NCBI RefSeq assembly: GCF_003205515.1
Contig: NZ_KZ826481.1
Span: 1-64,000, forward strand
Reading direction: 5' to 3'
Length of the DNA: 64,000 nucleotides
DNA from: Litorivita pollutaquae
Lineage (GTDB): Bacteria > Pseudomonadota > Alphaproteobacteria > Rhodobacterales > Rhodobacteraceae
Each line of letters opens with the position of its first letter. Positions within the stretch are counted from its first letter, which is position 1. The notes beneath the pieces are model-generated. The model was given only the letters and a program-made list of their open reading frames with translations. It ran no database searches and was not told the DNA's origin. The position numbers and the translations under genes were made by a program. Shown here one piece after another: positions 1-8,503 of this stretch.

Positions 1-166
1 AATCCTCTTTCGAAACCACATCTGTATCTCGGTGCGCTGTGATCCATTTGTTCAGCGTCGACATCCCGACACCCAAATCATCAGCCACCTGCTTACGCGT
101 TAGCCCACTGGTCAGCGCGATACGCACCGCATCCTGGCGGAATTCGTCCGTCCGTTTCAATCCCAT
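1..166 (-). CDS. IS3-family transposase OrfA, N-terminal part (cut by window edge)
   Basis: About 55 N-terminal residues are visible, beginning MGLKRTDEFRQDAVRIAL. They form the helix-turn-helix of IS3/IS911-type OrfA proteins (approx. residues 18-42, with LTRKQVADDLGVGMSTLNKW). In this family OrfA binds the terminal repeats, and a programmed frameshift joins it to the DDE-domain OrfB. The ATG at 166 is preceded on the minus strand by AAGGAGACTGACT, which holds a good ribosome binding site. The rest of orfA and orfB would lie left of the window, so whether the element is intact cannot be told. Confidence 0.85.
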   Translation of the reverse strand, partial: MGLKRTDEFRQDAVRIALTSGLTRKQVADDLGVGMSTLNKWITAHRDTDVVSKED

Positions 167-243
167 AGTCAGTCTCCTTTGTTGCAGTAAATGCTATCAA
201 AGGAGCGGCATCAAACCGCGACAGGTCCAGTTTGGGTCCGACA
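1..243 (-). mobile_element. IS3-family insertion sequence, one end only
   Basis: The window opens inside an insertion sequence. It contains the start of a transposase orfA reading toward the window edge, a short leader, and a putative terminal repeat. Read on the minus strand, the element end would be TGTCGGACCCAAACTGG, beginning at about 243 with the TG dinucleotide usual for IS3-family ends. The exact boundary is inferred, because neither the other end nor a target duplication is visible. The element lies upstream of the amino-acid ABC operon beginning at 381. Confidence 0.7.
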
Positions 244-380
244 AACCGCGTGCAGAGCAGCATCATGGTGAAACCAACTGCCTAACCTTTAGTCACTTTC
301 GCATCCTTGATGTGAGAACCCGTTGCAATTGCGGGCAACTTATCGCCTTATCAGGGACGGAACCAACAAGAGCAAAGACC

Positions 381-1160
381 GTGAGCACCTCTCCTCCCCC
401 AGTCATCCAGATCGACGGACTCCATAAAGCCTATGGCGGTATGGAGGTGCTCAAGGGTGTCAGTCTACGCGCAGAGCGTGGGCAGGTGATTTCGCTCATC
501 GGATCATCGGGATCGGGCAAATCGACCCTGCTGCGCTGTTGCAATCTGCTCGAAGACAGCCAACAGGGCGAGATCCTGTTCAAAGGCGAACCTGTGACCT
601 GGAAGGGGCATGGCCATGATCGCCGCCCCTCGGACGCCAAACAGGTCCTGCGCATCCGCACCAACCTGAGCATGGTGTTTCAACAATTCAACCTTTGGGC
701 GCATATGACAATTTTACAAAACGTCATAGAAGCGCCTTTGACGGTGCTGCGACGGGACCGGGACGAGGTCGACGACGCCGCGCGCGCTTATCTGGACAAG
801 GTCGGGATCGGCGACAAATGCAATGTCTATCCGGCGCAGTTATCCGGCGGACAACAGCAACGCGCCGCGATCGCCCGCGCGCTGTGCATGGAGCCCGAAG
901 CCTTGCTGTTTGACGAGCCGACCTCGGCGCTTGATCCCGAGTTGGAGCAAGAAGTCGTCAAGGTGATCAAGGATTTGGCCACCGAAGGCCGGACCATGAT
1001 CATCGTCACCCACGACATGAAGTTGGCCGCAGATGTGTCCGACCATGTCATTTTCCTGCATCAGGGATTGATCGAAGAAGAAGGTCCGCCAGAAACCCTA
1101 TTCAATGCGCCAAAATCCGAAAGGTTGCGCGGCTTTCTATCGGCCACCCTTGCCACTTAA
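381..1160 (+). CDS. Polar amino-acid ABC transporter, ATP-binding protein
   Basis: This is the 259-residue ATPase of a polar amino-acid uptake system of the HisP/GlnQ/OccP kind. Walker A is GSSGSGKST (about 41-49), the signature is LSGGQQQ (154-160), and Walker B is ALLFDEP (174-180), followed by the D-loop SALD. The open frame extends far upstream, but homology begins only near the GTG at 381, which I take as the start. The ribosome binding site there is weak. It heads a four-gene operon with the binding protein and two permeases. The IS3 end lies about 140 bases upstream, so the native promoter may have been displaced or replaced. The substrate is not determined by sequence; basic amino acids or opine-like compounds are likely. 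Confidence 0.92.
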   Translation: MSTSPPPVIQIDGLHKAYGGMEVLKGVSLRAERGQVISLIGSSGSGKSTLLRCCNLLEDSQQGEILFKGEPVTWKGHGHDRRPSDAKQVLRIRTNLSMVFQQFNLWAHMTILQNVIEAPLTVLRRDRDEVDDAARAYLDKVGIGDKCNVYPAQLSGGQQQRAAIARALCMEPEALLFDEPTSALDPELEQEVVKVIKDLATEGRTMIIVTHDMKLAADVSDHVIFLHQGLIEEEGPPETLFNAPKSERLRGFLSATLAT

Positions 1161-1195
1161 ACCATAACACGCACCAGTAAACGGGAGTATGACCC

Positions 1196-1933
1196 ATGAA
1201 AACGATCCTTCTTTCCACCGCCGTATTGGCGTTTAGCGCAACCTTTGCCTTGGCCGAAAGCCACGCACAAACCGTTCGTTTGGGCACCGAGGGGGCCTAC
1301 CCTCCCTATAACTTTCTCAACGATGACGGCGAGGTCGATGGCTATGAGCGCGAGATCGGTGATGAGCTTTGCAAACGTGCCGAACTGACCTGTGAGTGGG
1401 TTACAAATGAATGGGACAGCATCATCCCGAACCTCACTTCGGGCAATTATGACGCCATCATCGCGGGCATGTCGATCACCGCAGAACGCGAAGAGGTGAT
1501 TGACTTTACGCAAAATTACATCCCGCCCGCCTCGTCTTCCTATGCCGCGCTCTCCGAAGATGCCGACATCACCGGCGGCGTGATTGCCGCCCAAACCGGC
1601 ACGATCCAAGCAGGCCATGTGGCGCAATCAGGTGCAACCTTGCTGGAGTTTGCCACCTATGATGACACCATCGCAGCGGTAACCTCGGGCGAAGCGGACG
1701 CCGTTTTCGCCGACAAGGATGCGCTTATCCCGACGGTCGAAGCGTCAAGTGGCGAGATGGTGTTCACGGGCGAGGACGTGCAATTGGGCGGCGGCATCGG
1801 CATCGGCCTGCGCAAAAGCGATACCGAATTGAAAGACAAATTTGATGCCGCCATCACCTCGATGAAAGCCGATGGCACGATCAACGCCGCCATCGTCAAA
1901 TGGTTCGGCCCCGACGCGGTCGTGTATGAGTAA
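1196..1933 (+). CDS. Polar amino-acid ABC transporter, periplasmic substrate-binding protein
   Basis: This 245-residue family 3 solute-binding protein has a clear signal peptide: a lysine, a hydrophobic stretch, then ALAES at about 18-22. The mature part opens with TVRLGTEGAYPPYNFLN, typical of the lysine/arginine/ornithine/histidine-binding group. The motif YDAIIAGMSITAERE follows, in which the Arg contacts the ligand carboxylate in homologues. GGAG lies at the right distance before the ATG. It is the second gene of the operon. A stem-loop directly after the stop probably stabilises the message, as is common when the binding protein is needed in excess over the permeases. Confidence 0.93.
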   Translation: MKTILLSTAVLAFSATFALAESHAQTVRLGTEGAYPPYNFLNDDGEVDGYEREIGDELCKRAELTCEWVTNEWDSIIPNLTSGNYDAIIAGMSITAEREEVIDFTQNYIPPASSSYAALSEDADITGGVIAAQTGTIQAGHVAQSGATLLEFATYDDTIAAVTSGEADAVFADKDALIPTVEASSGEMVFTGEDVQLGGGIGIGLRKSDTELKDKFDAAITSMKADGTINAAIVKWFGPDAVVYE

Positions 1934-1942
1934 GAGAGATCG

Positions 1943-1964
1943 GGGTGGGGTGACCGGCCCACCC
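1943..1964 (+). terminator. Intra-operon stem-loop after the binding-protein gene
   Basis: A perfect 7-bp stem (GGGTGGG / CCCACCC) encloses an 8-base loop between the binding-protein gene and the first permease gene. It has no T-run. Such hairpins usually protect the upstream message from 3' decay or attenuate transcription rather than end it. Confidence 0.5.
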
Positions 1965-2014
1965 TATTATCATGCGCCTGATCGTGTGTCCCACCCCGCT
2001 GCAATTGCTCCGTA

Positions 2015-2896
2015 ATGTTTGAATATTGCGTTGATCCGCCCTCGCTTGAGGGGCTGGCATGGCTCAGCTGTTATTTGACCACGGGCAAACATATGGCCTT
2101 TTATTCGGCCTTCGGCACGGTGTTGTTGTTGTTGGCGATTACGGCACCTGCGGCTTTGGCTTTTGGCTTTGGCGGCGCTATGGCGGCACGGACGCGGATT
2201 GCGCCGCTGCGCTGGCTCGGGAAGGGGTATATTGCCGTGGTGCGCGGCGTGCCAGATATCGCGTTCTTTCTGTTCTTCGTCATCGCCCTGGATCAGGGGC
2301 TGGAATATCTGCGCCACAAGGTCAAATGCCCGGATTGGCAGGAACCGATCCGCCAAGGCAGCGATTTCATCGTCTGCCAAGCCGCCAAAATCCCCTTGGG
2401 CAATAGCCCGCAATGGGTGCATGAGGTATACGGGTTTTCCTTGGCGGTGCTCACATTTGCGATTGTGTTTGGCGCCTTTGCGGCCAACGTTCTTTATGGC
2501 GCGATGCGCGCCGTGCCGCGCGGCCAGATCGAGACCGCAGAAGCCTATGGCATGACCCCGCGCCAGACCTTTTGGCGCATCACCGTGCCGCAAATGTGGG
2601 TGTTCGCCCTGCCCGGCTTGTCCAACCTTTGGATGGTCCTGATCAAAGCCACGCCGCTTTTGTTTCTTCTGGGCGTCGAAGACATTGTCTATTGGGCCCG
2701 CGATCTGGGCAGCGCCAAGACGCCGCGATTTACCGAATATCCCCATGGCGATTGGCGGATCTATTATTTTCTCGTGCTCTTGGTGTTCTACCTCGCCTTC
2801 ACACGGGTCTCCGAAGTGGTGCTTGACCGGCTTATGGCGCGGCTCACTCGCGGGCAGGCCACCACCGCCGGCGAAGCGCAAAGGAAAACCGCATGA
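2015..2896 (+). CDS. Polar amino-acid ABC transporter, permease 1
   Basis: This inner-membrane permease of the HisM/HisQ type has 293 residues. Several hydrophobic segments are visible (for example around 30-50, 75-95, 145-165 and 250-270). The cytoplasmic EAA loop is EAYGMTPRQTFWRITVPQ, with the characteristic Gly, which docks onto the ATPase. It is somewhat longer than the usual 220-240 residues because of a loop between the second and third membrane segments (about 105-140) that contains two cysteines. The end overlaps the next permease by ATGA, so the two are translationally coupled and probably form the heterodimeric channel. Confidence 0.92.
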   Translation: MFEYCVDPPSLEGLAWLSCYLTTGKHMAFYSAFGTVLLLLAITAPAALAFGFGGAMAARTRIAPLRWLGKGYIAVVRGVPDIAFFLFFVIALDQGLEYLRHKVKCPDWQEPIRQGSDFIVCQAAKIPLGNSPQWVHEVYGFSLAVLTFAIVFGAFAANVLYGAMRAVPRGQIETAEAYGMTPRQTFWRITVPQMWVFALPGLSNLWMVLIKATPLLFLLGVEDIVYWARDLGSAKTPRFTEYPHGDWRIYYFLVLLVFYLAFTRVSEVVLDRLMARLTRGQATTAGEAQRKTA

Positions 2897-3699
2897 GTTG
2901 CCTGCAAACCATTCAGGATTACGGATTGCGCGCGCTGGGCTATGGCGAACGCTTGCTGCCACGGGACGGTTTTACCCTCTGCGAACAGGTGACCTTGATC
3001 GGGTCGGGCATGATCTGGAATATCTATTTCGGGGTGTTTGCCTTGGCTTTCGGTTTTTTATTGGCAACGGCCTTGGGTCTCGGCAAAGCCAGTCAAAACC
3101 GTTTTGTGCGTAAATCGGCGTCTTGGTTCATTTTCCTGTTTCGTGGCTCGCCGCTGTTTATCCAATTCTTCTTTGGCTACTTCTTGTTCCTGTCGCTGAA
3201 ACAATATGCGCCGTTGTTCGACAACTTTTCTGCGGCTTGGCTTGGCGCGCTGATTGTACTGTTCCTCAACACCGCCGCCTACACCGGCGAGATTTTCTAT
3301 GGCGCGCTGCAATCCATTCCCAAGGGCGATGTCGAGGCCGCAGATGCCTACGGTCTCACCGGGTGGAGCCGGTTCCGGCGGGTGATCTGGCCGACCATGC
3401 TACGGCTGGCGTGGCCTGCCTATACCAACGAGGCGATCTTTTTGTTTCACGCCACCACCTTGGTATTTTTTAGCGGCTTTCCCGCACGGCAACAGCGCGG
3501 CGATGCGCTCTATTACGCCAGCTATTTTGCCGATAAAACCTTTAACCCCTTTATCCCCTACCCGATCCTTGCCGGCTATTTCATTTTGCTGACGCTGGTG
3601 ATCATCACTATTTTCGGCGCGGTGAACCGACACCTGAACCGCCACCTTCCGCGCACAGACACCCCAAAAATGCGGCTGCGGTTTAACCTGATCCGCTAA
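2893..3699 (+). CDS. Polar amino-acid ABC transporter, permease 2
   Basis: This 268-residue second permease is joined to the first by an ATGA overlap. It has membrane segments near 40-60, 75-100, 110-130 and 225-245. The EAA loop is degenerate but recognisable (DAYGLTGWSRFRRVIWP), following EAADAYG. With permease 1 and a dimer of the ATPase it would form the inner-membrane importer fed by the periplasmic binding protein. It is the last gene of the operon; no strong terminator is visible after it. Confidence 0.92.
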   Translation: MSCLQTIQDYGLRALGYGERLLPRDGFTLCEQVTLIGSGMIWNIYFGVFALAFGFLLATALGLGKASQNRFVRKSASWFIFLFRGSPLFIQFFFGYFLFLSLKQYAPLFDNFSAAWLGALIVLFLNTAAYTGEIFYGALQSIPKGDVEAADAYGLTGWSRFRRVIWPTMLRLAWPAYTNEAIFLFHATTLVFFSGFPARQQRGDALYYASYFADKTFNPFIPYPILAGYFILLTLVIITIFGAVNRHLNRHLPRTDTPKMRLRFNLIR

Positions 3700-3771
3700 G
3701 CCGATGAGAGCATCCTGCGCGCCATCTTGGTCGTGCCGATTAAGGTGCGTGTAAAAACCTGCCAAATTCCA

Positions 3772-3781
3772 TTGTATACAA
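3772..3781. promoter_or_regulatory. Perfect 10-bp palindrome TTGTATACAA upstream of icd
   Basis: TTGTATACAA is its own reverse complement and lies about 150 bases before the isocitrate dehydrogenase start. The nine bases TGTATACAA recur at 18849-18857, upstream of the SPFH gene. The pattern resembles operators of GntR/FCD-type regulators. The identity of the regulator is unknown and the functional assignment is inference. Confidence 0.35.
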
Positions 3782-3928
3782 CGGCACACATTGACTATCG
3801 CGCCCGTCCCATTTAATCGGAAGCCAATGGCGCGGCGTTGGGGCGGATTCCCCGCTTTCGACCTCCCGCGCGGGCCCGTTTTGCCGTTTCAGCGGCGCGG
3901 AGCACAGACCTGCGGAGATTGACACCAG

Positions 3929-6130
3929 ATGGCCAAGACCGAAACCCCCGACATCATTTACACCACCGTTGACGAGGCCCCCGAATTGGCCAGCGCCTCT
4001 TTGCTGCCGATCATCCGCGCCTTTGCCGGCGCCGCCGATATCAGCGTCGAAACCCGCGACATTTCGGTCGCCGCGCGTATCCTGTCGGCCTTTCCCGATG
4101 TCCTGACCGAAGATCAACGCGTGTCGGACGATTTGGCGGAACTCGGCCAATTGGTTAAAACTCCTGAGGCCAACGTGATCAAATTGCCGAACGTGTCGGC
4201 ATCGGTGCCGCAACTTGTGGCGGCAATCAAGGAATTGCAAAGCCAAGGCTTCGCCCTGCCCGACTACCCCGAGGATCCCCAAACCGACGCGGAAAAAGAT
4301 GTGCGCAAGCGCTATGACGCGATCAAAGGGTCTGCGGTAAATCCGGTCCTACGCGAAGGCAATTCGGATCGCCGCGCCGCCAAAGCGGTCAAATCCTACG
4401 CCATGCAGAACCCGCATTCCATGGGCGATTGGTCCGCAGACAGCAAAACCCATGTTGCTTCGATGGATGGCAATGACTTTTTCGCCAATGAGACTTCGGC
4501 GACCATCACCGCCGCACAGGCCGGCGGCGCGAAGATCACCTTTACCGGCTCAGACGGCAGCGAAACGGTTCTCAAAGACGGGCTGTCCTATGCCGAGGGC
4601 GAGGTTGTCGATGCAACCTTCCTCAGCGCCACCGCCCTGCGCGATTTCGTCAAAGCCGAAGTCGCCTCGATGGAACCGGGCGTGCTCTTCTCGGTGCACC
4701 TCAAAGCCACGATGATGAAAGTGTCCGACCCGATCATTTTCGGCCATTTTGTCTCGGTCTACCTCGAAGACTTTCTGGCCAAACATGGCAGCGCGGTTGA
4801 AGCTCTGGGATGGAACCCGAATGCCGGTATCGGGGATCTGGAAGCGCGGATTGCCGATAATGCCGAATTGAAGGCCGATCTGGCCGCTGCATTGGCCGAC
4901 AAGCCACCGCTCTATATGGTCAATTCCGACAACGGCATCACCAATCTGCACGTGCCCTCCGATGTGATCATCGACGCCTCGATGCCGGCCGTGATCCGCG
5001 CCGGCGGTATCGGTTGGGGTCCGGATGGCAAGGCCGCCGACACCAAATGCTGTATCCCCGACAATTGCTATGCGACCGTCTATGACGAGACGATCAATTA
5101 CTTCAAAGAAAATGGCAAATTGGACGTGACCACATGTGGTGCCGTGTCCAACGTCGGCCTTATGGCGCAAAAAGCCGAAGAATACGGATCGCACCCCACG
5201 ACCTTTGAAGCGCCTGCAAAGGGCGTGATCCGCATCGTTTTGGACAACGGCGAGGTTCTGCATGCGCATGAGGTCGAAACCGGTGATATCTGGCGTTCGG
5301 CCACGGCGAAAAAAGCCCCTATTCTGGATTGGATCAAACTGGGGATTGAACGCACCAAAGCCACCGGAAAAGCCGCCTTTTGGCTGGATGCAAACCGTGC
5401 CCACGACGCGGAGATCATCAAATATGTAACGCCTGCTTTGAAAGCGGCAGGCATCGACATCCCGATCATGGCCCCACGCGAAGCCACCCGTTTCACCCTC
5501 GACGTGATGACCAAGGGCGAAGATTGCGTGACCATCACCGGCAACGTGTTGCGCGACTATCTCACCGATCTTTTCCCGATTTTGGAATTGGGCACATCGG
5601 CGAAAATGTTGTCGATCGTGAAATTGATGAATGGTGGCGGATTGTTTGAAACGGGCGCGGGCGGCTCGGCCCCCAAGCACGTTCAACAGTTGATGGAGCA
5701 AAACCACCTGCGTTGGGACAGCCTCGGCGAATTCTGCGCGCTTGGCGAAAGCTTCAAATTCCTCGCCGAATCCAAGGGCAAAAAGGCCGCCGAGATTTTG
5801 GGCACCGCGATCGAAGATGCGACGCAGAAGGTGTTGGAAAACGGCAATAGTCCCGAACGCAAAGTCGGGCAGAACGACAACCGGACATCGCATTACTGGT
5901 TTGCGCGTTACTGGGCCGAAAGTCTGGCCGCACAGGGCGAAGATGCTGCCTTGGCGGCGCATTTCGCACCGATTGCCGAGAAACTCGCCGCAGGCGAATC
6001 CACGATTTTGGCAGAACTCCAAGGCGCCGAAGGCAATGCCGTGGACCTCGGCGGCTACTACCACGGTGATCCGGCCAAGACCGCAGCCGTGATGCGCCCC
6101 TCGGCGACGCTGAATGCCATCATCGGCTAA
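3929..6130 (+). CDS. icd: NADP-dependent isocitrate dehydrogenase, monomeric type
   Basis: This 733-residue enzyme oxidises and decarboxylates isocitrate to 2-oxoglutarate, producing NADPH (TCA cycle, cytosol). The length and sequence are those of the large monomeric class (about 740 residues), not the 400-residue dimeric enzyme. It starts with the class-typical TPDIIYTTVDEAP. The substrate-site region is recognisable around 128-145 (NPVLREGNSDRRAAKAVK) and SMGDW follows near 164. A strong rho-independent terminator lies directly downstream and it has its own promoter region, so it is probably monocistronic. Monomeric enzymes are widespread in marine alphaproteobacteria. Confidence 0.97.
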   Translation: MAKTETPDIIYTTVDEAPELASASLLPIIRAFAGAADISVETRDISVAARILSAFPDVLTEDQRVSDDLAELGQLVKTPEANVIKLPNVSASVPQLVAAIKELQSQGFALPDYPEDPQTDAEKDVRKRYDAIKGSAVNPVLREGNSDRRAAKAVKSYAMQNPHSMGDWSADSKTHVASMDGNDFFANETSATITAAQAGGAKITFTGSDGSETVLKDGLSYAEGEVVDATFLSATALRDFVKAEVASMEPGVLFSVHLKATMMKVSDPIIFGHFVSVYLEDFLAKHGSAVEALGWNPNAGIGDLEARIADNAELKADLAAALADKPPLYMVNSDNGITNLHVPSDVIIDASMPAVIRAGGIGWGPDGKAADTKCCIPDNCYATVYDETINYFKENGKLDVTTCGAVSNVGLMAQKAEEYGSHPTTFEAPAKGVIRIVLDNGEVLHAHEVETGDIWRSATAKKAPILDWIKLGIERTKATGKAAFWLDANRAHDAEIIKYVTPALKAAGIDIPIMAPREATRFTLDVMTKGEDCVTITGNVLRDYLTDLFPILELGTSAKMLSIVKLMNGGGLFETGAGGSAPKHVQQLMEQNHLRWDSLGEFCALGESFKFLAESKGKKAAEILGTAIEDATQKVLENGNSPERKVGQNDNRTSHYWFARYWAESLAAQGEDAALAAHFAPIAEKLAAGESTILAELQGAEGNAVDLGGYYHGDPAKTAAVMRPSATLNAIIG

Positions 6131-6153
6131 GCACCCGGCCTTATGAATTGAAC

Positions 6154-6186
6154 CGGCGCGTTGCTTTTGGCAGCGCGCCGTTTTTT
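6154..6186 (+). terminator. Rho-independent terminator of icd
   Basis: The stem CGGCGCG / CGCGCCG is extended inward by TTGC / GCAG and followed at once by TTTTTT. It lies about 25 bases after the icd stop. Confidence 0.85.
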
Positions 6187-6336
6187 GTGGCAGATGATGC
6201 GGCCAACGCATGCGCCGACACCGGCGCGTTTGGCGACAAAGTATCTAGCATTTCAAACGAATGTGGCATCGCAGCGGGAACCACATCGCCAATATGGCGT
6301 TGATCGCGCGATGGTCCGCAAAACATGAAATGAGAA

Positions 6337-6412
<76 letters not shown>

Positions 6413-6459
6413 GTGAGGGGGCGTTTAGCGCAAAAGAAGACAGGGGCGCAAGAGGCAAG

Positions 6460-7254
6460 ATGACAAAAAAACGTATCATTGTTTTTTCCGATCTAGATGG
6501 CACGCTTTTGGATCATGAAACCTATGATTGGTCCCCTGCGCGCCCTGCGCTTGAGGTTATGAAAAAACAGGGCATTCCCTTGATCCTCGCCTCGTCCAAG
6601 ACGGCAGCAGAGATCGCGCCGCTGCGGGCGGCCATGGGGTTTGATGCCTGCCCTGCCATCGTTGAAAATGGCGCGGGGTTGCTCGAATCGGGGGCCGCGC
6701 CGGATGCGGCTGGCGAGTATGTGAAATTGCGCGCCGCTTTGGATGCCCTGCCCGCCGCCCTGCGCGCGCCTTTCACCGGATTTGGCGATCTCGACGTGGC
6801 CGAGGTCGCCGCATTGACCGGACTGCCTCAATCGAATGCAGCCCTTGCCAAGGCGCGCGGTTTTTCCGAACCGGGCGTTTGGAACACCGACATGGCCAAG
6901 GCGCACGGCGTAACAGAGGCGGATTTTTTCGCCGCGCTGGCCGATATGGGCATTCGGGCGCGTATGGGGGGGCGGTATTTGACCTTGAGCTTTGGCGCTA
7001 CCAAAGCCGACCGTATGGCGCAGATCGCAGCACAGTATGGCGCCGATACGATGATTGCCCTTGGCGATGCGCCCAATGACAGCGAGATGCTTGCCGCTGC
7101 CGACATCGCCGTGGTGATCAGCAACCCGCATGGCGCACCTCTCCCTGACTTGCCTAAAAATGAGGCACGTCGCACGATAATCAGCCAAAAGGCAGGGCCA
7201 AGCGGTTGGAACGCCGTGATGTTAGGGCTAACCTCTGAGCAAGACGAGCAGTAA
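6460..7254 (+). CDS. HAD-family mannosyl/glucosyl-3-phosphoglycerate phosphatase
   Basis: This 264-residue haloacid-dehalogenase phosphatase belongs to the MpgP/YedP group. Motif I is FSDLDGTLLDH (about 8-18), with the nucleophile Asp and the acid/base Asp. Motif II is LILASSKT near 43-50, where the Lys contacts phosphate. Motif IV is LGDAPNDSEML near 206-216. The family removes phosphate from mannosyl- or glucosyl-3-phosphoglycerate to give the free glycoside. The start at 6460 follows GAGG. The synthase gene begins 25 bases downstream, which points to glucosyl-3-phosphoglycerate as the substrate; sequence alone does not separate mannosyl from glucosyl activity. Confidence 0.85.
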   Translation: MTKKRIIVFSDLDGTLLDHETYDWSPARPALEVMKKQGIPLILASSKTAAEIAPLRAAMGFDACPAIVENGAGLLESGAAPDAAGEYVKLRAALDALPAALRAPFTGFGDLDVAEVAALTGLPQSNAALAKARGFSEPGVWNTDMAKAHGVTEADFFAALADMGIRARMGGRYLTLSFGATKADRMAQIAAQYGADTMIALGDAPNDSEMLAAADIAVVISNPHGAPLPDLPKNEARRTIISQKAGPSGWNAVMLGLTSEQDEQ

Positions 7255-7279
7255 ATACGATCCAAAAGGAGCCCCCCGC

Positions 7280-8500
7280 GTGGCTGATTTTCACCAGAAC
7301 GGTAATATCGCAACCCTGCACAACCTGCGCACCCGCAGCGCGGATGAATTGACGCATGAGCTGCAAACCTTTGCAACGACGCGGAAAATCTCGCTCATCC
7401 TGCCCTCGCTTTTTTCCGAGCTTGAAGGCGATGCCTTGCCCAATATCTTGAACGAGCTGGCGCAGGTGCCCTATTTGCACCGCATCATCATCGGGCTCGA
7501 CCGTGCCGACGAAGCGCAATACCGCCATGCACGGCAATTTTTCTCGGTTCTGCCGCAAGAGCATGTGGTGATCTGGAATGACAGCCCGCGAATGAAGGCG
7601 ATTGATGCGCGTTTGACCGAATTGGGCCTTGCCCCCAAGGAGCCGGGCAAAGGTAAAAACGTGTGGACCTCGCTTGGCTATCTGATGGCGCAACAAGACA
7701 GCGCCGTGGCGGCCATTCATGATTGCGATATCTTGACCTATGACCGCGATATGTTGGCGCGGCTGATCTATCCGGTGGTTAACCCCGCCTTCCCCTACCA
7801 AGTCGCCAAAGGGTATTATCCTCGCATTGGCGAGGGCAAGATCAACGGGCGGGTTAGCCGGCTTTTGGTCTCGCCGCTTCTGATCGCGCTCAAACGGGTG
7901 ATCGGGGACCGCGATTATCTCGATTTCCTGCGAAGCTTCCGCTACCCGCTGTCCGGCGAATTTGCCATGCGCACCGGCATCCTGCCCGATCTGCGCATCC
8001 CGTCCGATTGGGGTTTGGAGATCGGAGTATTGTCCGAAGCATGGCGCAATCTGGCCCCCAAATCCGTGTGTCAGGTCGAAATTTCCGATGCCTATGACCA
8101 CAAACATCAGGTCCTGTCGCCCGAGGATGCCTCCAAAGGGTTGTCGCGCATGTCGATCGACATTTGCAAAGCGATCTACCGCAAACTGGCCGCCGATGGC
8201 ACGGTGTTCACCGAAGAGATTTTCCGCACGCTCAAGGCGACCTATTACCGTTCGGCCCTCGATCTTCTGGATTGCTATTACAACGATGCGAAAATGAACG
8301 GGCTTAGCGTTGACCGCCATAGCGAAGAGAAAACCATCGAACTCTTCGCCAATAACATCATCGAGGCCGGACATGTGTTTTTGGAATTCCCCTCGGACAC
8401 GCCGTTTATCCCGACGTGGAACCGCGTCCATGCCGCCGATCAATCCCTGATGTCCGATATCATCGACGCCGTTGATGCAGATATTGCGGAATTCGGTTAG
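7280..8500 (+). CDS. gpgS: Glucosyl-3-phosphoglycerate synthase-like glycosyltransferase (GT81)
   Basis: This 406-residue GT-A-fold retaining glycosyltransferase transfers a hexose from a nucleotide sugar to 3-phosphoglycerate. The N-terminal core has SLILPSLFSELEG (about 39-51). The metal/nucleotide motif is IHDCDILTYDRD (about 150-161); the DxD here is DCD. The conserved PYQVAKGYYPR follows near 173. It starts with GTG at 7280 behind AAAAGGAG. Together with the adjacent phosphatase it would make glucosylglycerate, a charged compatible solute used in salt stress and nitrogen limitation. Mannosylglycerate cannot be fully excluded. It stops three bases before the end of the convergent gene at 8504, leaving no room for a separate terminator. 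Confidence 0.82.
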   Translation: MADFHQNGNIATLHNLRTRSADELTHELQTFATTRKISLILPSLFSELEGDALPNILNELAQVPYLHRIIIGLDRADEAQYRHARQFFSVLPQEHVVIWNDSPRMKAIDARLTELGLAPKEPGKGKNVWTSLGYLMAQQDSAVAAIHDCDILTYDRDMLARLIYPVVNPAFPYQVAKGYYPRIGEGKINGRVSRLLVSPLLIALKRVIGDRDYLDFLRSFRYPLSGEFAMRTGILPDLRIPSDWGLEIGVLSEAWRNLAPKSVCQVEISDAYDHKHQVLSPEDASKGLSRMSIDICKAIYRKLAADGTVFTEEIFRTLKATYYRSALDLLDCYYNDAKMNGLSVDRHSEEKTIELFANNIIEAGHVFLEFPSDTPFIPTWNRVHAADQSLMSDIIDAVDADIAEFG

Positions 8501-8503
8501 GGG

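Noticed and set aside
4550-6211. A 553-codon open frame antisense to icd
   Set aside because: It mirrors the codon bias of icd and its residues show no family resemblance.
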